A DNA stretch of 56,611 nucleotides from Xanthomonas vasicola (GCF_000772705.2 NZ_JSBW02000081.1:1-56611), one strand, 5' to 3'; counted from the first letter of the stretch, positions 16,894 to 27,703 are shown. Notes: generated from the letters alone by a model not told the origin. Made by a program: numbers and translations.

Positions 16894-18810
16894 TCAGGCG
16901 TCCTTGGACTCGTGCGGCGCGGCGGCTGCAGCTGCATCGGCACCGAGTTCGTACTCGGCGTCGTAGCTCCACAGCGCACCGTCCGGATGGGTCGGGCCGC
17001 AGGAAATGGAAATCGCGCCCTGGTCGGCCGGGCCAACCACCTGGCGGTTGATGGCGAACAGGTTGCGGCCCAGGTCGTTGCCGGCCAACGCAGTGTTCGG
17101 TGCGACCTCGCGCGATGCCCATTCTTCGGCCGAAACCAGCACTTCCAAGGTGCCGGCTTCGCCGTCCAGTCGCACGATGTCGCCTTCGCGCACGCGCCCG
17201 ATCGGGCCGCCGCGTGCGGCTTCCGGGGTCATGTGGATCGCAGCCGGGAACTTGCCCGAGGCGCCGGACAGACGGCCGTCGGTGACTAACGCCACGCGCC
17301 GGCCCTGGTTCTGCAGCAGGCCCAGCAGTGGCGCCATCGAATGCAGCTCCGGCATGCCGTTGGCGCGTGGGCCCTGATAGCGCAGCACCACCACGAAATC
17401 GTGTGGCAGTACGCCCGCCGCATGCAGTTTGTTGAGCACTTGCGGGGTGTCGATCACCACCGCTGGCGCTTGGATGCTGCGGTGCTGCGGCTTGACCGCC
17501 GACAGCTTGATCAACGAGCGGCCGAGGTTGCCGCGCAGCAGGCGCAGGCCGCCTTGTGATTCGAATGCATCGCTGACCGGACGCGCGACGCTGTCGTCGG
17601 CAGTGGTCGCGGTGCCGGGCACGTAGGTCACCTTGCCGTCCTGCAGACGCGGTTCGTTGACGTACGCGCGCATGCCGCCTTCGACGATGGTCGGCAGGTC
17701 GTCGTGCATGTAGCCGGCGTCCATCAATTCGCGGAACACGAACGCCGTGCCGCCCGCGGCCTGGAAGCGGTTCACGTCGGCTTCGCCGTTCGGGTAGATG
17801 CGTGTCAACAGCGGCACGGTCTGCGAGATCAGATCCATGTCGTCCCAGGTCAACACGATGCCGGCCGCACGCGCCACTGCGATCCAGTGGATGGTGTGGT
17901 TGGTCGAACCGCCGGTCGCCATCAGCGCGACCACGGCATTGACGATGGCCCGCTCGTCGATCAAACGACCGAACGGGCGGAAGTCATCGCCCAGCGCGGA
18001 GATCGCCAATGCGCGTGCGGTGCCTACGCGGGTCAGTGCATCGCGCAGCGGCAGCTCCGGATTGACGAACGAGGCGCCGGGCAACTGCACGCCCATCGCT
18101 TCGAGCAACACCTGGTTGGAGTTCGCCGTGCCGTAAAAGGTGCAGGTGCCGGGCGAGTGATAAGACGAGGATTCGGCCTCCAGCAATTCGGCGCGGGTGG
18201 CTTCGCCAGCGGCGTAGCGTTCGCGGACTTCGGCTTTCTGCTTGTTCGGGATGCCCGGGGTCATCGGACCAGCCGGCATGAAGATCGCCGGCAAATGGCC
18301 AAACGCCAGCGCACCGATCAGCAGACCCGGCACGATCTTGTCGCACACCCCCAGGTACACCACGCTGTCGAACATGTCATGGCTCAGGCCAATGGCCGCA
18401 GCCTGAGCGATGTTGTCGCGCGAGAACAGCGACAGCTCCATGCCGGCGCGGCCCTGGGTCACGCCGTCACACATCGCCGGCACGCCGCCGGCCACCTGCG
18501 CAGTGGCGCCAAGTGAGCGCGCGGTTTCGCGGATCAGCTGCGGGTAATGCTCGAACGGCTGATGCGCCGACAGCATGTCGTTGTAGGCAGTGATGATGCC
18601 CAGATTCGGCGTGGCCGCACCGCGCAGACGCGATTTATCGGTCGGCTCGGACGCAGCGAAGCCATGCGCAAGATTGCCGCAGCTCAACCGGCTACGGAAC
18701 GGGCCCTCACGCAGGGCGGCATCGATACCGGCCAGATACGCCGCGCGCGAGGGAGCGCTGCGCTTGCGGATACGGTCGGTGACAGCTTGGATATTCGGAT
18801 GCAGGCTCAT
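16894..18810 (-). CDS. edd: 6-phosphogluconate dehydratase
   Basis: A 638-residue IlvD/Edd-family iron-sulfur dehydratase that converts 6-phosphogluconate to KDPG. The three Cys expected to bind the [4Fe-4S] cluster are visible: C114 (PAMCDG), C156 (GVCDK) and C223 (PGTCTF). Other family landmarks are ITAYNDMLSAHQP near residue 75, TGGSTNHTIHW in the middle and DGRLSGASGKFPAAIH toward the C-terminus. The full family length is present. It sits between pgl (126-bp gap with tandem hairpins) and eda, and feeds eda directly. Confidence 0.96.
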   Translation of the reverse strand: MSLHPNIQAVTDRIRKRSAPSRAAYLAGIDAALREGPFRSRLSCGNLAHGFAASEPTDKSRLRGAATPNLGIITAYNDMLSAHQPFEHYPQLIRETARSLGATAQVAGGVPAMCDGVTQGRAGMELSLFSRDNIAQAAAIGLSHDMFDSVVYLGVCDKIVPGLLIGALAFGHLPAIFMPAGPMTPGIPNKQKAEVRERYAAGEATRAELLEAESSSYHSPGTCTFYGTANSNQVLLEAMGVQLPGASFVNPELPLRDALTRVGTARALAISALGDDFRPFGRLIDERAIVNAVVALMATGGSTNHTIHWIAVARAAGIVLTWDDMDLISQTVPLLTRIYPNGEADVNRFQAAGGTAFVFRELMDAGYMHDDLPTIVEGGMRAYVNEPRLQDGKVTYVPGTATTADDSVARPVSDAFESQGGLRLLRGNLGRSLIKLSAVKPQHRSIQAPAVVIDTPQVLNKLHAAGVLPHDFVVVLRYQGPRANGMPELHSMAPLLGLLQNQGRRVALVTDGRLSGASGKFPAAIHMTPEAARGGPIGRVREGDIVRLDGEAGTLEVLVSAEEWASREVAPNTALAGNDLGRNLFAINRQVVGPADQGAISISCGPTHPDGALWSYDAEYELGADAAAAAAPHESKDA

Positions 18811-18855
18811 TGGCTACCGGCTATGAGAAACGGGGAAGGAAATGCACTTTTATTC

Positions 18856-18921
18856 CCCGCACATGAATGTGCGGGTTCTTGCGAGGGACTCGCATCACAT
18901 CGGCTTTTGCGAGGATTCGCA
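18856..18921 (-). promoter_or_regulatory. Tandem hairpins in the pgl-edd gap
   Basis: The 126-bp pgl-edd gap holds three inverted repeats: CCCGCACA/TGTGCGGG with a TGAA loop (18856-18875), TGCGAG-GGA-CTCGCA (18880-18894) and TGCGA-GGAT-TCGCA (18908-18921). The last two share the frame TTGCGAG...TCGCATCA and start 28 bp apart, so they look like a repeated regulatory element. They lie 46-111 bases upstream of the edd start. They could be protein-binding sites, an attenuator or RNA processing hairpins; no U tract supports simple termination. Confidence 0.5.
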
Positions 18922-18936
18922 TCAAACCACTCGCAC

Positions 18937-19656
18937 TCAATTACACCAATGTACCCGCAACCGCGGACCCGGCTGCTGCAGTGCCACGCGAATCGGATAT
19001 TGGTTGACATCGTCGCCGGCCAGCGCGGCCTGCAGCACGTCCAGCTTCTGCTTGCCACGCAACAGCAGCAGGCGCGTCGGAATGCTGGCGAGCCCTGCGG
19101 GCGTCAGGGTGATGCGCAACGGCCATTGGTTCGAACCCGGGCAGCCGGTGGCATCCAGCGACGCATACGGCTGTGGGCTGGCGAGCGCCTTCGGCAGGTC
19201 GGTGGCACCGGGGAACAACGAGGCGGTATGTCCATCGCCGCCCATGCCCAGCACCGCCAGACAGGCCGGTTCGGCATGGGTGGCCTGCAGATTTGCGGTA
19301 TGCACGCATTCGGGCAATTGCTTGCCTGGGCGGACCAGTGGGATGAAGGTGGCGGCCGGCGCGTGGGTCAGGAAGCTGTCATTCACCAGCCAGGCATTGC
19401 TGTCCTGATCCTGCGGCGACAACCAGCGCTCATCGACCAGGCCCACTTCCACCCGCGACCACTCCAGCGGCCGGTGGGCGAGGGACTCGTACACCGATGC
19501 CGGGGTGGTGCCGCCGGACAGCAGCATGCGTGCCTGGCCGCGACGCGAGATTTCCTGTTCCAGCAGGTCGGCCATTTCGCTGGCAACCGCTTCGGTCCAC
19601 TCGGCCGGGTCGTCGTAGCGCAACAGGGTAATGCGCGGGTTGTCCTGCAAGTTCAT
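18937..19656 (-). CDS. pgl: 6-phosphogluconolactonase
   Basis: A 239-residue DevB-type lactonase that hydrolyses 6-phosphogluconolactone to 6-phosphogluconate, the step between Zwf and Edd. Family motifs are LLSGGTTPASVYESLA (active-site glycine-rich loop), VGLVDERWLSP and GMGGDGHTASLFPG. Its start overlaps the glk stop by four bases (ATGA), showing translational coupling. The length and motif order match bacterial Pgl. Confidence 0.93.
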   Translation of the reverse strand: MNLQDNPRITLLRYDDPAEWTEAVASEMADLLEQEISRRGQARMLLSGGTTPASVYESLAHRPLEWSRVEVGLVDERWLSPQDQDSNAWLVNDSFLTHAPAATFIPLVRPGKQLPECVHTANLQATHAEPACLAVLGMGGDGHTASLFPGATDLPKALASPQPYASLDATGCPGSNQWPLRITLTPAGLASIPTRLLLLRGKQKLDVLQAALAGDDVNQYPIRVALQQPGPRLRVHWCN

Positions 19657-20656
19657 CGCTGTTCCCCGGGGTGCTGACGTTGTGCATCCACTGCATAGGC
19701 GGCGGCGCCGAGCAGGCCGGCATGCGGGTGCATGACCGCCAGTGATGGCACCCGCGACATGATCGCGGAGAAGCGGCCCTTGTGTTCAAAGCGCTGGCGA
19801 AAGCCTGAATGCTGCAGCGAATCCAGCACCTTGGGCACCAACCCGCCGGTGAGGAACACGCCGTCCCAGGCGCCCTGCATCAGCACCATGTCGCCGGCGA
19901 TTGCGCCGAAGATGGCACAGAACAGATCGATGGTGCGCGACGAACGCGGGTCGCCTGCCGCAGCACGGGCAGTGATGTCCTTGGGTTGCAGCGGGCCCGG
20001 ATCGATGCCGGCGATTTCGCTCAACGCGCGATGGATATTGACCAGGCCGGGGCCGCAGATCAGGCGCTCGTTGGAGACCCGGCCGAACTGTTCGGAGAGG
20101 ATTTCCAGGATGCGGATTTCTTCCGGCGTGCCGGGCGGGAAGCTGACATGGCCGCCTTCGGTTTCCAGCGGGAAGCAGCGCCCGTTGCGGATGATCAGGC
20201 CGCCCACACCCAAACCGGTGCCGGGGCCGATGACACCGTAGTTGCGCGGTTGGTCGATCGGCGCCGGACGCCAGCTGGCGCCGCCCACCTGCACCACGTC
20301 CTGCGGACGCAGCAGGCTGATCGCCATTGCTTGCGCGGCGAAGTCGTTGATCAGGTGCAAGCTGCTGAAACCCAGCATGCTGGCGGTGCGCGAGCGCGAG
20401 ATCACCCAGGGGTGGTTGGTGATGCGTGCTTCGTCGCCATCCACGCGGCCGGCCACGGCGAACACGCCTTGGGTGGCCTGCACGCCGATCTGGTCGAGGT
20501 AGTAGCGCGCGGCTTCGCCGAGCGAACCGAAGTCCACCACGGCAAATTCGCGCGAGGTGTCATCCAGCAACGGCACCGAAGCGTCGACATCGGCCAGCGC
20601 GAAGCGCGCATTGGTTCCGCCGATATCGGCAACCAGCACCGGCTTGGAAGGAGCGG

Positions 20657-20660
<4 letters not shown>
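19653..20660 (-). CDS. glk: Glucokinase
   Basis: A 335-residue Glk-family kinase that phosphorylates glucose with ATP to give glucose 6-phosphate for Zwf. I start at ATG 20660 (MTAPSKPVLVADIGGTNARF), which places the phosphate-1 motif DIGGTNARF at the N-terminus; the upstream extension of the frame is not glucokinase-like. Other motifs are FAVAGRV, NDFAAQA, the glucose-binding GPGTGLGVGG and EGGHVSFPP. It overlaps zwf by four bases upstream and pgl by four downstream, so the three genes are one tightly coupled unit. Confidence 0.94.
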
Positions 20661-22087
<1,427 letters not shown>

Positions 22088-22282
22088 GGACCGCGTTTCA
22101 GATTCTGGAGACATCGTTATCAGCAACTAGTCGGAAAGGCGCCGGACGGCCGGCGGTCGGTACGTCTGTTCCTGCGCGACACTTGCGTGCGCGCAGCGGT
22201 GGGGATGGACGCTGACGCCCAATCCCCGATTGTTGCAGCAACTTGCGATCAGCGGTTAGCACCGTGGTGGAATATCTGCACC

Positions 22283-22310
22283 TGCGCGCTGGCATGCATG
22301 CCAGCGCGCA
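22283..22310. promoter_or_regulatory. Perfect 28-bp palindrome upstream of zwf
   Basis: The half-site TGCGCGCTGGCATG is followed directly by its exact reverse complement, with no spacer, giving 28 bp of perfect dyad symmetry. It lies 196 bp upstream of zwf and 200 bp upstream of the ABC ATPase. With no loop it is more likely a binding site for a dimeric protein than an RNA hairpin, but it could also be a repetitive extragenic palindrome. Confidence 0.7.
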
Positions 22311-22382
22311 GCGAGCTGCACCGTCGACAATGGCGTTGAACGGCGTGGCGGCATGGTCACTCCCCAGATCGATGTTGCCATG

Positions 22383-22396
22383 TGAAAACGATTACA
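22383..22396. promoter_or_regulatory. LacI/GalR-family operator
   Basis: TGAAAACGATTACA matches the family consensus TGWAANCGNTNWCA at every defined position, with the central CG typical of LacI/GalR regulators. It is centred about 120 bp upstream of the ABC ATPase gene. Given its neighbours, a sugar-responsive repressor controlling the transporter ATPase, zwf or both is likely; the regulator itself is not in this window. Confidence 0.6.
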
Positions 22397-22510
22397 TGTC
22401 AGAATAAACCAATGCATTCGTTTGCAGGAAACTTCCTTGCAAGCGCATGCCGCGTCACCGCCATCGGGAGGGCCGAGGGCAGGGCGCACAACTTACGTTG
22501 AGGCCGAACG

Positions 22511-23608
22511 ATGGCGAAAGTGCAGTTGGAAGGTGTCCGCAAGGTCTACGAAAACGGCCAGGTGGCAGTGCAGGGCGCGAGCTTCGAAGTCGCCGACGGC
22601 GAGTTGATGGTGCTGGTCGGGCCGTCCGGCTGCGGCAAATCGACGCTGCTGCGCATGATTGCCGGCCTTGAAGACATCAGCGCCGGCACGCTGAAGATCG
22701 GCGAGCGCGTGGTCAACGACGTGGCGCCCAAGGACCGCGACATCGCCATGGTGTTCCAGAGCTACGCGCTGTATCCGCACATGACTGTGGCCGAGAACCT
22801 GGCGTTCGGGCTCAAGCTGCGCGGGCACCCCAAGCAGGTCATCGCCGAGCGCGTCAACAACGCCGCCGAGCTGCTGGGCCTGACTCCGATGCTGGATAAG
22901 TTGCCCAAGGCGATGTCCGGCGGTCAGCGCCAGCGCGTGGCGCTCGGTCGGGCGATGGTGCGTGAATCGTCGGTGTTTCTGCTCGACGAGCCGCTGTCCA
23001 ACCTGGACGCCAAATTGCGCCACAGCGTACGCACCGAGATCGCGCAGCTGCACCGCAAGCTCGGCACCACCATGATCTACGTCACCCACGACCAGGTCGA
23101 AGCGATGACGCTCGGCCAGCGCATCGTGGTGCTCAAAGACGGCGTGATCCAGCAGATCGATAGCCCCATCGCGCTGTACGACCGCCCGGCCAATCTGTTC
23201 GTCGCCGGTTTCCTCGGCAGCCCGGCAATGAATGTGTTGCAGGGACATTTGGACGCGCAGGACGGCCTGCATCTGGTCATGGCCGATGGTTGGCGCGTGC
23301 CGCTGGGCGCGGCACGGGTGGATGCAGCCTGGTTCGGCCAGGACGTAATTGTCGGCGTGCGCCCGGAACATTTGCAGCCCTCCGAGGACGCAGTGCTGGG
23401 TTTCGATGCGCGGGTCGATGTGATCGAACCGGTCGGCAACGAGATCTTCCTCAATCTCGACCGTGGCGGTCAGCCGCTGGTGATCCGCGTCCCGCCGCAG
23501 AGCTTGCCAGCGGTGGGCCAGTCGCTGCGTCTGGCGCTGCGCAGCGATGCCTTGCACTTCTTCGACCCGGCCACCGGGCAGCGGCTGGAAGCGGCGCAGG
23601 GCAGCTAA
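22511..23608 (+). CDS. Carbohydrate ABC transporter ATP-binding protein (MalK/UgpC family)
   Basis: A 365-residue cytoplasmic ATPase of CUT1-type sugar importers. The Walker A motif is GPSGCGKSTLLR (about 36-47), the Q-loop is FQSYALYP, the ABC signature is MSGGQRQRVAL and Walker B is VFLLDEPLSNLD, with the H-loop His in YVTHDQVEAM. The C-terminal third is the TOBE/regulatory domain typical of MalK, UgpC and MsmK (VGVRPEHLQP). No permease or binding protein is encoded nearby, so it probably energises one or more transporters encoded elsewhere, as shared MsmK-type ATPases do. It is monocistronic and divergent from zwf. Confidence 0.9.
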   Translation: MAKVQLEGVRKVYENGQVAVQGASFEVADGELMVLVGPSGCGKSTLLRMIAGLEDISAGTLKIGERVVNDVAPKDRDIAMVFQSYALYPHMTVAENLAFGLKLRGHPKQVIAERVNNAAELLGLTPMLDKLPKAMSGGQRQRVALGRAMVRESSVFLLDEPLSNLDAKLRHSVRTEIAQLHRKLGTTMIYVTHDQVEAMTLGQRIVVLKDGVIQQIDSPIALYDRPANLFVAGFLGSPAMNVLQGHLDAQDGLHLVMADGWRVPLGAARVDAAWFGQDVIVGVRPEHLQPSEDAVLGFDARVDVIEPVGNEIFLNLDRGGQPLVIRVPPQSLPAVGQSLRLALRSDALHFFDPATGQRLEAAQGS

Positions 23609-23732
23609 CTAACAACTGTGCAGCCACCCGATGGGCGCGGCGGGTGCTTGGGGCAGCGTGTACCGCGCGTACATTGCAGTTCCTGCGTGCCGTCCACGCC
23701 CACCTAACGACTGCTCGCGACGTTTTTTGCTC

Positions 23733-24605
23733 TTACCGCTCCAGCCCTGGCATGATCGCGCGCGGCCGTGCGCCGTAGGCACCAGCCTGCAAGGTGGCGT
23801 CGGCGTCCAGCGTCAGCTCCAGCGGCAACACCGCCAGCGCTAGGGTGCCAGCTACGCTCACCACCGTGCCGATCGTAGTGCCGTCCATTGCGACGGCATC
23901 GCCTGCCTCTACCGCACTATCGGTGTCCAGCAGCTGCAAGGCGCGCTTGGCTTTGCCGAGGAAATGCGTGCGCGCCACGATCTCCTGACCCGGGTAGCAG
24001 CCTTTTTTGACGCTGTAGGCCTGCAGGCGGTCGAGTGCCAACTGCTGCGGCGTCCACTGTTCGCGCTGGCCCTCGACCAGGCGAGCGAGCCCCAGCTGCA
24101 GATCGGCATGGCGCCACTGCGCATCTACGCTTGGCACTTCGATAGGCGCTGCCAATGCATCTTCGGCGTACAGCAACAAGGTGCGCGGAAACGCAGCGCT
24201 CCCCAGATCCAGCTCGATACGCTGCGTTCTGATATCGGCGTGCGCGGCGTGTGCGTGTTCCGGTGCTGCGAAGCCGCCGAAGGCAAACAGCGCGGCAGTG
24301 GTGATTTTCAGCTTGCGGCGGAATACGAACCGGCCGAGTTGCACGGCGATCTCGGCCGCGTTGCCGTCGGGCAATACCATTAGTAAGTGTGCGTCGTCCT
24401 CACGCAGGAGTGCGAAGATGGCAATTACGCGCCCCTTTGCCGTCAACCACGCATTCCACTGCCACTGCCCAATCGCCAGCGCCTGTACGTCATTGGCAAA
24501 TTGGGCATGCGCGAACGCCACTGCATCCGCACCGACCAATCGGACGTATTGCATGTCGTGCAGGGAGCCAAAACACTGCGGAATAAGATTCAGGTTGTCA
24601 GCCAC
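23733..24605 (-). CDS. ygfZ: tRNA-modifying/iron-sulfur assembly protein YgfZ (folate-binding)
   Basis: A 290-residue protein of the GcvT-like YgfZ/Caf17 family, which uses tetrahydrofolate and supports assembly or repair of certain iron-sulfur enzymes. The diagnostic motif K-G-C-Y-x-G-Q-E is present as KKGCYPGQEIVARTHFLGKAKR (the string here is broken: KKGCYPGQEIV then ARTHFLGKAKR). The N-terminal part (YVRLVGADAVAFAHAQFAND) is the usual GcvT-like start. It is divergent from the SDH-linked operon, and succinate dehydrogenase subunit B carries three iron-sulfur centres, so the neighbourhood is consistent with its role. Confidence 0.88.
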   Translation of the reverse strand: MADNLNLIPQCFGSLHDMQYVRLVGADAVAFAHAQFANDVQALAIGQWQWNAWLTAKGRVIAIFALLREDDAHLLMVLPDGNAAEIAVQLGRFVFRRKLKITTAALFAFGGFAAPEHAHAAHADIRTQRIELDLGSAAFPRTLLLYAEDALAAPIEVPSVDAQWRHADLQLGLARLVEGQREQWTPQQLALDRLQAYSVKKGCYPGQEIVARTHFLGKAKRALQLLDTDSAVEAGDAVAMDGTTIGTVVSVAGTLALAVLPLELTLDADATLQAGAYGARPRAIMPGLER

Positions 24606-24644
24606 GGAAGGGGAGGACTAAAATCGCAAAGTTGTGAGAGCACT

Positions 24645-24815
24645 ATGATAGGCCATCCAACCCCCACCCCAGCGCAGGATTCCGAGACGCAGCCTTCCTC
24701 TCAGGAGCATATTCCCGAGAAAAAGCCACTGCCGAAGGAGATTGGTGGGCGCGACGGCCCTGAGCCAACGCGCTACGGCGACTGGGAAAAAAATGGACGC
24801 TGCATCGATTTTTGA
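24645..24815 (+). CDS. DUF1674/SDHAF4-like protein, probable succinate dehydrogenase assembly factor
   Basis: A 56-residue protein: a Pro/Gln-rich disordered N-terminus followed by the conserved tail KEIGGRDGPEPTRYGDWEKN and GRCIDF. This tail is the signature of DUF1674, the family of mitochondrial SDHAF4/Sdh8, which binds flavinylated SdhA before complex assembly. I start at ATG 24645, eight bases after GAGAG; the open frame extends further upstream but opposite ygfZ coding sequence. It lies 56 bp before sdhC on the same strand, which strongly supports the assembly role. Confidence 0.85.
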   Translation: MIGHPTPTPAQDSETQPSSQEHIPEKKPLPKEIGGRDGPEPTRYGDWEKNGRCIDF

Positions 24816-24871
24816 GCAGCTTTTAGCCACAGCGGCCTAGTGCCGCCCAGCCGAGAAAACGAGCCCAGCGA

Positions 24872-25267
24872 ATGGCGATCCGCGAACGTCCTCTCTCCCC
24901 GCATCTCCAGGTGTACCGCTGGCAGATACAGATGGTGACCTCGATTCTGAATCGAGCCACCGGCATCGTACTGTCCGTCGGCGCACTGGTGATTGCCGCC
25001 GCCTTGCTGACCTTGATGCTTGGCCCCGACCACTGGAATTGTTTCCGCGATCAGGCGGCAACCTGGTATGGACAGGTGTTCCTGTTTGGCTGGACCTGGT
25101 CCTTTGCCTTCCACCTGTTCGGTGGGCTGCGCCACATGCTGCAGGATTTCGGCCAAGGCTATGCCGTGCGCTCGTTCATTAGCATGGGTTGGCTGTCGGT
25201 GATTCTGAGCTTCGTGCTCACCGGCGCTGTCTGGGCCTATGTGCTGTTGTCTGGAGGTGCCGTATGA
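24872..25267 (+). CDS. sdhC: Succinate dehydrogenase cytochrome b556 subunit
   Basis: A 131-residue membrane anchor of complex II. Three helices are evident (about 30-55, 65-90, 105-130). Family landmarks are RPLSPHLQVYRWQIQMVTSI near the N-terminus (the SPHL signature and the Ser/Arg of the quinone site) and HLFGGLRHMLQDFG with the haem-ligand His. It overlaps sdhD by four bases (ATGA) and is the first structural gene of sdhCDAB. Confidence 0.94.
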   Translation: MAIRERPLSPHLQVYRWQIQMVTSILNRATGIVLSVGALVIAAALLTLMLGPDHWNCFRDQAATWYGQVFLFGWTWSFAFHLFGGLRHMLQDFGQGYAVRSFISMGWLSVILSFVLTGAVWAYVLLSGGAV

Positions 25268-25650
25268 GTCGTTACCGTACTCCGTTGAAAAACGTGCGCG
25301 GCCTGGGCGCCGCCAAGACCGGTACCGAACATTTCGTGATCCAGCGTCTTACCGCGGCCGCATTGGTGCCGTTGTCGATCTGGTTCCTGATCTTCGTGCT
25401 GAGCCTCATGGGTGCCGATCACGCTGCCGCAACCGCCGCAGTGGCCAAGCCATGGAATGCGATTCTGCTTGTCGCTTTCCTCATTGCCTCGTTCTGGCAC
25501 GCGCAACTGGGCATGCAGGTGGTGCTGGAAGATTACGTACACGACTCGCTGCTCGCACTGATGGCGCAGACACTCGTGCGTTTCGTTGCCGTGCTGGGCG
25601 CCATCGTCAGCGTGTTTGCCGTGGCGCGTATCGCGCTGGGCATGAGCTGA
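25264..25650 (+). CDS. sdhD: Succinate dehydrogenase hydrophobic anchor subunit
   Basis: A 128-residue partner of SdhC with three predicted membrane helices. ATG 25264 overlaps the sdhC stop codon and gives the expected start MSRYRTPLKNVRGLGAAKTG. Family features are HFVIQRLTAAALVPLSIW (N-terminal helix with Arg) and FWHAQLGMQVVLEDYVHD, which carries the His and Asp/Tyr of the haem and quinone sites. Together with SdhC it anchors SdhA/SdhB and reduces ubiquinone. Confidence 0.93.
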   Translation: MSRYRTPLKNVRGLGAAKTGTEHFVIQRLTAAALVPLSIWFLIFVLSLMGADHAAATAAVAKPWNAILLVAFLIASFWHAQLGMQVVLEDYVHDSLLALMAQTLVRFVAVLGAIVSVFAVARIALGMS

Positions 25651-25683
25651 GTCGTCAGCGACCAAACAGGAATCCATAATTCG

Positions 25684-27474
25684 ATGTCCGCTTACAAGAT
25701 CACAGAACACAAGTACGACATGGTCGTGGTAGGCGCCGGCGGCGCTGGCCTGCGCGCCACGTTCGGCCTGGCTCAGAAGGGCCTGCAGACGGTCTGTCTG
25801 ACCAAGGTCTTCCCGACCCGTTCGCACACCGTCGCAGCGCAGGGCGGTATCTCCGCAGCGCTGGGCAACATGGGCGAAGATGACTGGCGTTATCACTTCT
25901 ACGACACCATCAAGGGCTCCGATTGGCTGGGCGACCAGGACGCGATCGAGTACATGTGTCGCGAAGCGATTCCGGCCATCATCGAACTCGAACACTACGG
26001 TGTGCCGTTCTCGCGTACTGAAGACGGCAAGATCTACCAGCGCCCGTTCGGCGGCATGACCACCAAGTACGGCGAAGGCCCGTCCGCGCAGCGCACCTGC
26101 GCCGCAGCCGACCGTACCGGCCACGCGATGTTGCATACGCTTTATCAGCAGTCGCTGGCACACAACGCCCGTTTCATGATCGAGTACTTCGCACTCGATC
26201 TGATCTTCGACGAAGAAGGTGTCTGCCGTGGCGTGCTCGCGCTGGACATGGCCGAAGGCTCGCTGCATCTGTTCCGCGCGCACGGCGTGGTGCTGGCAAC
26301 AGGCGGTTACGGCCGCGCCTACTTCAGCGCCACCTCCGCACATACCTGTACGGGTGATGGCGGCGGTTTGGTGATGCGTGCCGGTTTGCCTGTGCAGGAT
26401 ATGGAGTTCGTGCAATTCCATCCCACCGGCATCTACGGTGCGGGCTGCCTGATCACTGAAGGCGTACGCGGCGAAGGCGGCATTCTGCGCAACAGCAACG
26501 GCGAGCGCTTTATGGAGCGCTACGCACCGCACTACAAGGATTTGGCGTCGCGCGACGTGGTGTCGCGCTCGATGACGGTTGAAATCCGCGAAGGTCGTGG
26601 CGTTGGCGAGCACAAGGATCACATCCTGCTCGACCTGACCCACCTCGGCCCGGAAGTCATCAACGAAAAGCTGCCGGGCATTGCCGAAAGCGCGCACATC
26701 TTTGCCGGTGTGGACGTGACCAAGCAGCCGATTCCGGTGCTGCCGACCGTGCACTACAACATGGGCGGCATTCCGACCAACTTCTACGGCGAAGTCGTGC
26801 GCAAGCAGGGCGACGATCCGGATGCGGTGGTGCCGGGCCTGTACGCCATTGGCGAAGCGGCATGCGTCTCCGTGCATGGTGCAAACCGTCTGGGTTCGAA
26901 TTCGTTGCTGGACCTGGTGGTGTTCGGCCGTGCGGTGGCCAACCGCTGCGCCGAGACGGTCAAGCCCAATCAGCCGCACAAGACCTTGCCGTCGGATGCC
27001 TGTGACAAGGCGCTGGGCTTGCTAGACAAGTTGCGTCATGCCAACGGCTCCACGCCGACCTCGGTGATCCGCGACAACATGCAGCGGACCATGCAGTCGG
27101 ATGCGGCCGTGTTTCGCACCAGCAAGACGCTGAAAGAGGGCGTGGACAAGATGGCCGAGATCTTCGCCACCTTCGAAGACGTCAAGGTGTCGGATCGCTC
27201 GCTGGTGTGGAACTCGGACCTGATCGAGACCTACGAGTTGAACAACCTGCTGCTCAATGCAGTGGCGACGATCAATTCGGCCGAACAGCGCAAGGAAAGC
27301 CGTGGTGCGCATTCGCACGAGGACTTCCCGGACCGCGACGACGTCAACTGGCAGAAGCACACGCTGGTGACCGTCGACGACAAGGGCAAGTGCGAGTTCG
27401 ATTACCGCCCTGTACACATGTATACGCTGAGCAAGGATGTGGACGTGGTCCCGCCGAAGCCGCGCGTTTACTGA
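25684..27474 (+). CDS. sdhA: Succinate dehydrogenase flavoprotein subunit
   Basis: A 596-residue catalytic subunit that oxidises succinate to fumarate. The FAD-binding motif [12 protein letters not shown] is at 14-25, the His that carries covalent FAD is H48 in [11 protein letters not shown], and the substrate-site sequences HPTGIYG, RGEGGIL and YNMGGIP are present. The C-terminal helical domain is full length, ending KPRVY. It lies 33 bp after sdhD. Assembly should need SdhE (encoded downstream) for flavinylation and the DUF1674 protein encoded upstream. Confidence 0.97.
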   Translation: MSAYKITEHKYDMVVVGAGGAGLRATFGLAQKGLQTVCLTKVFPTRSHTVAAQGGISAALGNMGEDDWRYHFYDTIKGSDWLGDQDAIEYMCREAIPAIIELEHYGVPFSRTEDGKIYQRPFGGMTTKYGEGPSAQRTCAAADRTGHAMLHTLYQQSLAHNARFMIEYFALDLIFDEEGVCRGVLALDMAEGSLHLFRAHGVVLATGGYGRAYFSATSAHTCTGDGGGLVMRAGLPVQDMEFVQFHPTGIYGAGCLITEGVRGEGGILRNSNGERFMERYAPHYKDLASRDVVSRSMTVEIREGRGVGEHKDHILLDLTHLGPEVINEKLPGIAESAHIFAGVDVTKQPIPVLPTVHYNMGGIPTNFYGEVVRKQGDDPDAVVPGLYAIGEAACVSVHGANRLGSNSLLDLVVFGRAVANRCAETVKPNQPHKTLPSDACDKALGLLDKLRHANGSTPTSVIRDNMQRTMQSDAAVFRTSKTLKEGVDKMAEIFATFEDVKVSDRSLVWNSDLIETYELNNLLLNAVATINSAEQRKESRGAHSHEDFPDRDDVNWQKHTLVTVDDKGKCEFDYRPVHMYTLSKDVDVVPPKPRVY

Positions 27475-27703
27475 TCGATGCGCATGCAGCGACCCACTGT
27501 TGCCCTGTCATTGCTCGCCAACGCGTCCGCGCGTAGCGGTAATGCATCGCTGCAAAGGTGTCGCCACATGACGCTTGGGCAGCGCCGGCAAATGGCCGGC
27601 CGCTGCGCAACTGCTTCGGCAGTGGCATCCGTCATCTTTACCTTCATGCGCACGGTGCGGTTGTCGTTTGCACCGCGCATCGCCTGAGCCAACGAGAGCA
27701 GCT

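Larger units (their letters stand above)
22088..22510. other. Divergent regulatory region between zwf and the ABC ATPase gene
   Basis: About 420 bp with no gene. It should hold the promoters of the Entner-Doudoroff operon (leftward) and of the ABC ATPase (rightward). Visible elements are a perfect 28-bp palindrome (22283-22310), a LacI-type operator (22383-22396) inside a wider CATGT...ACATG inverted repeat (22379-22398), and a weak inverted repeat around 22424-22446 (GCAGGAAACTTCCTTGCAAGC). Confidence 0.6.

Noticed and set aside
25237..26979. A 580-codon open frame on the minus strand opposite sdhA
   Set aside because: It is a by-product of GC-rich codon use opposite a clear sdhA gene; its translation is His/Arg/Gln-rich with no domain. 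The same applies to long antisense frames opposite the RND permeases, the ABC ATPase and lolC.
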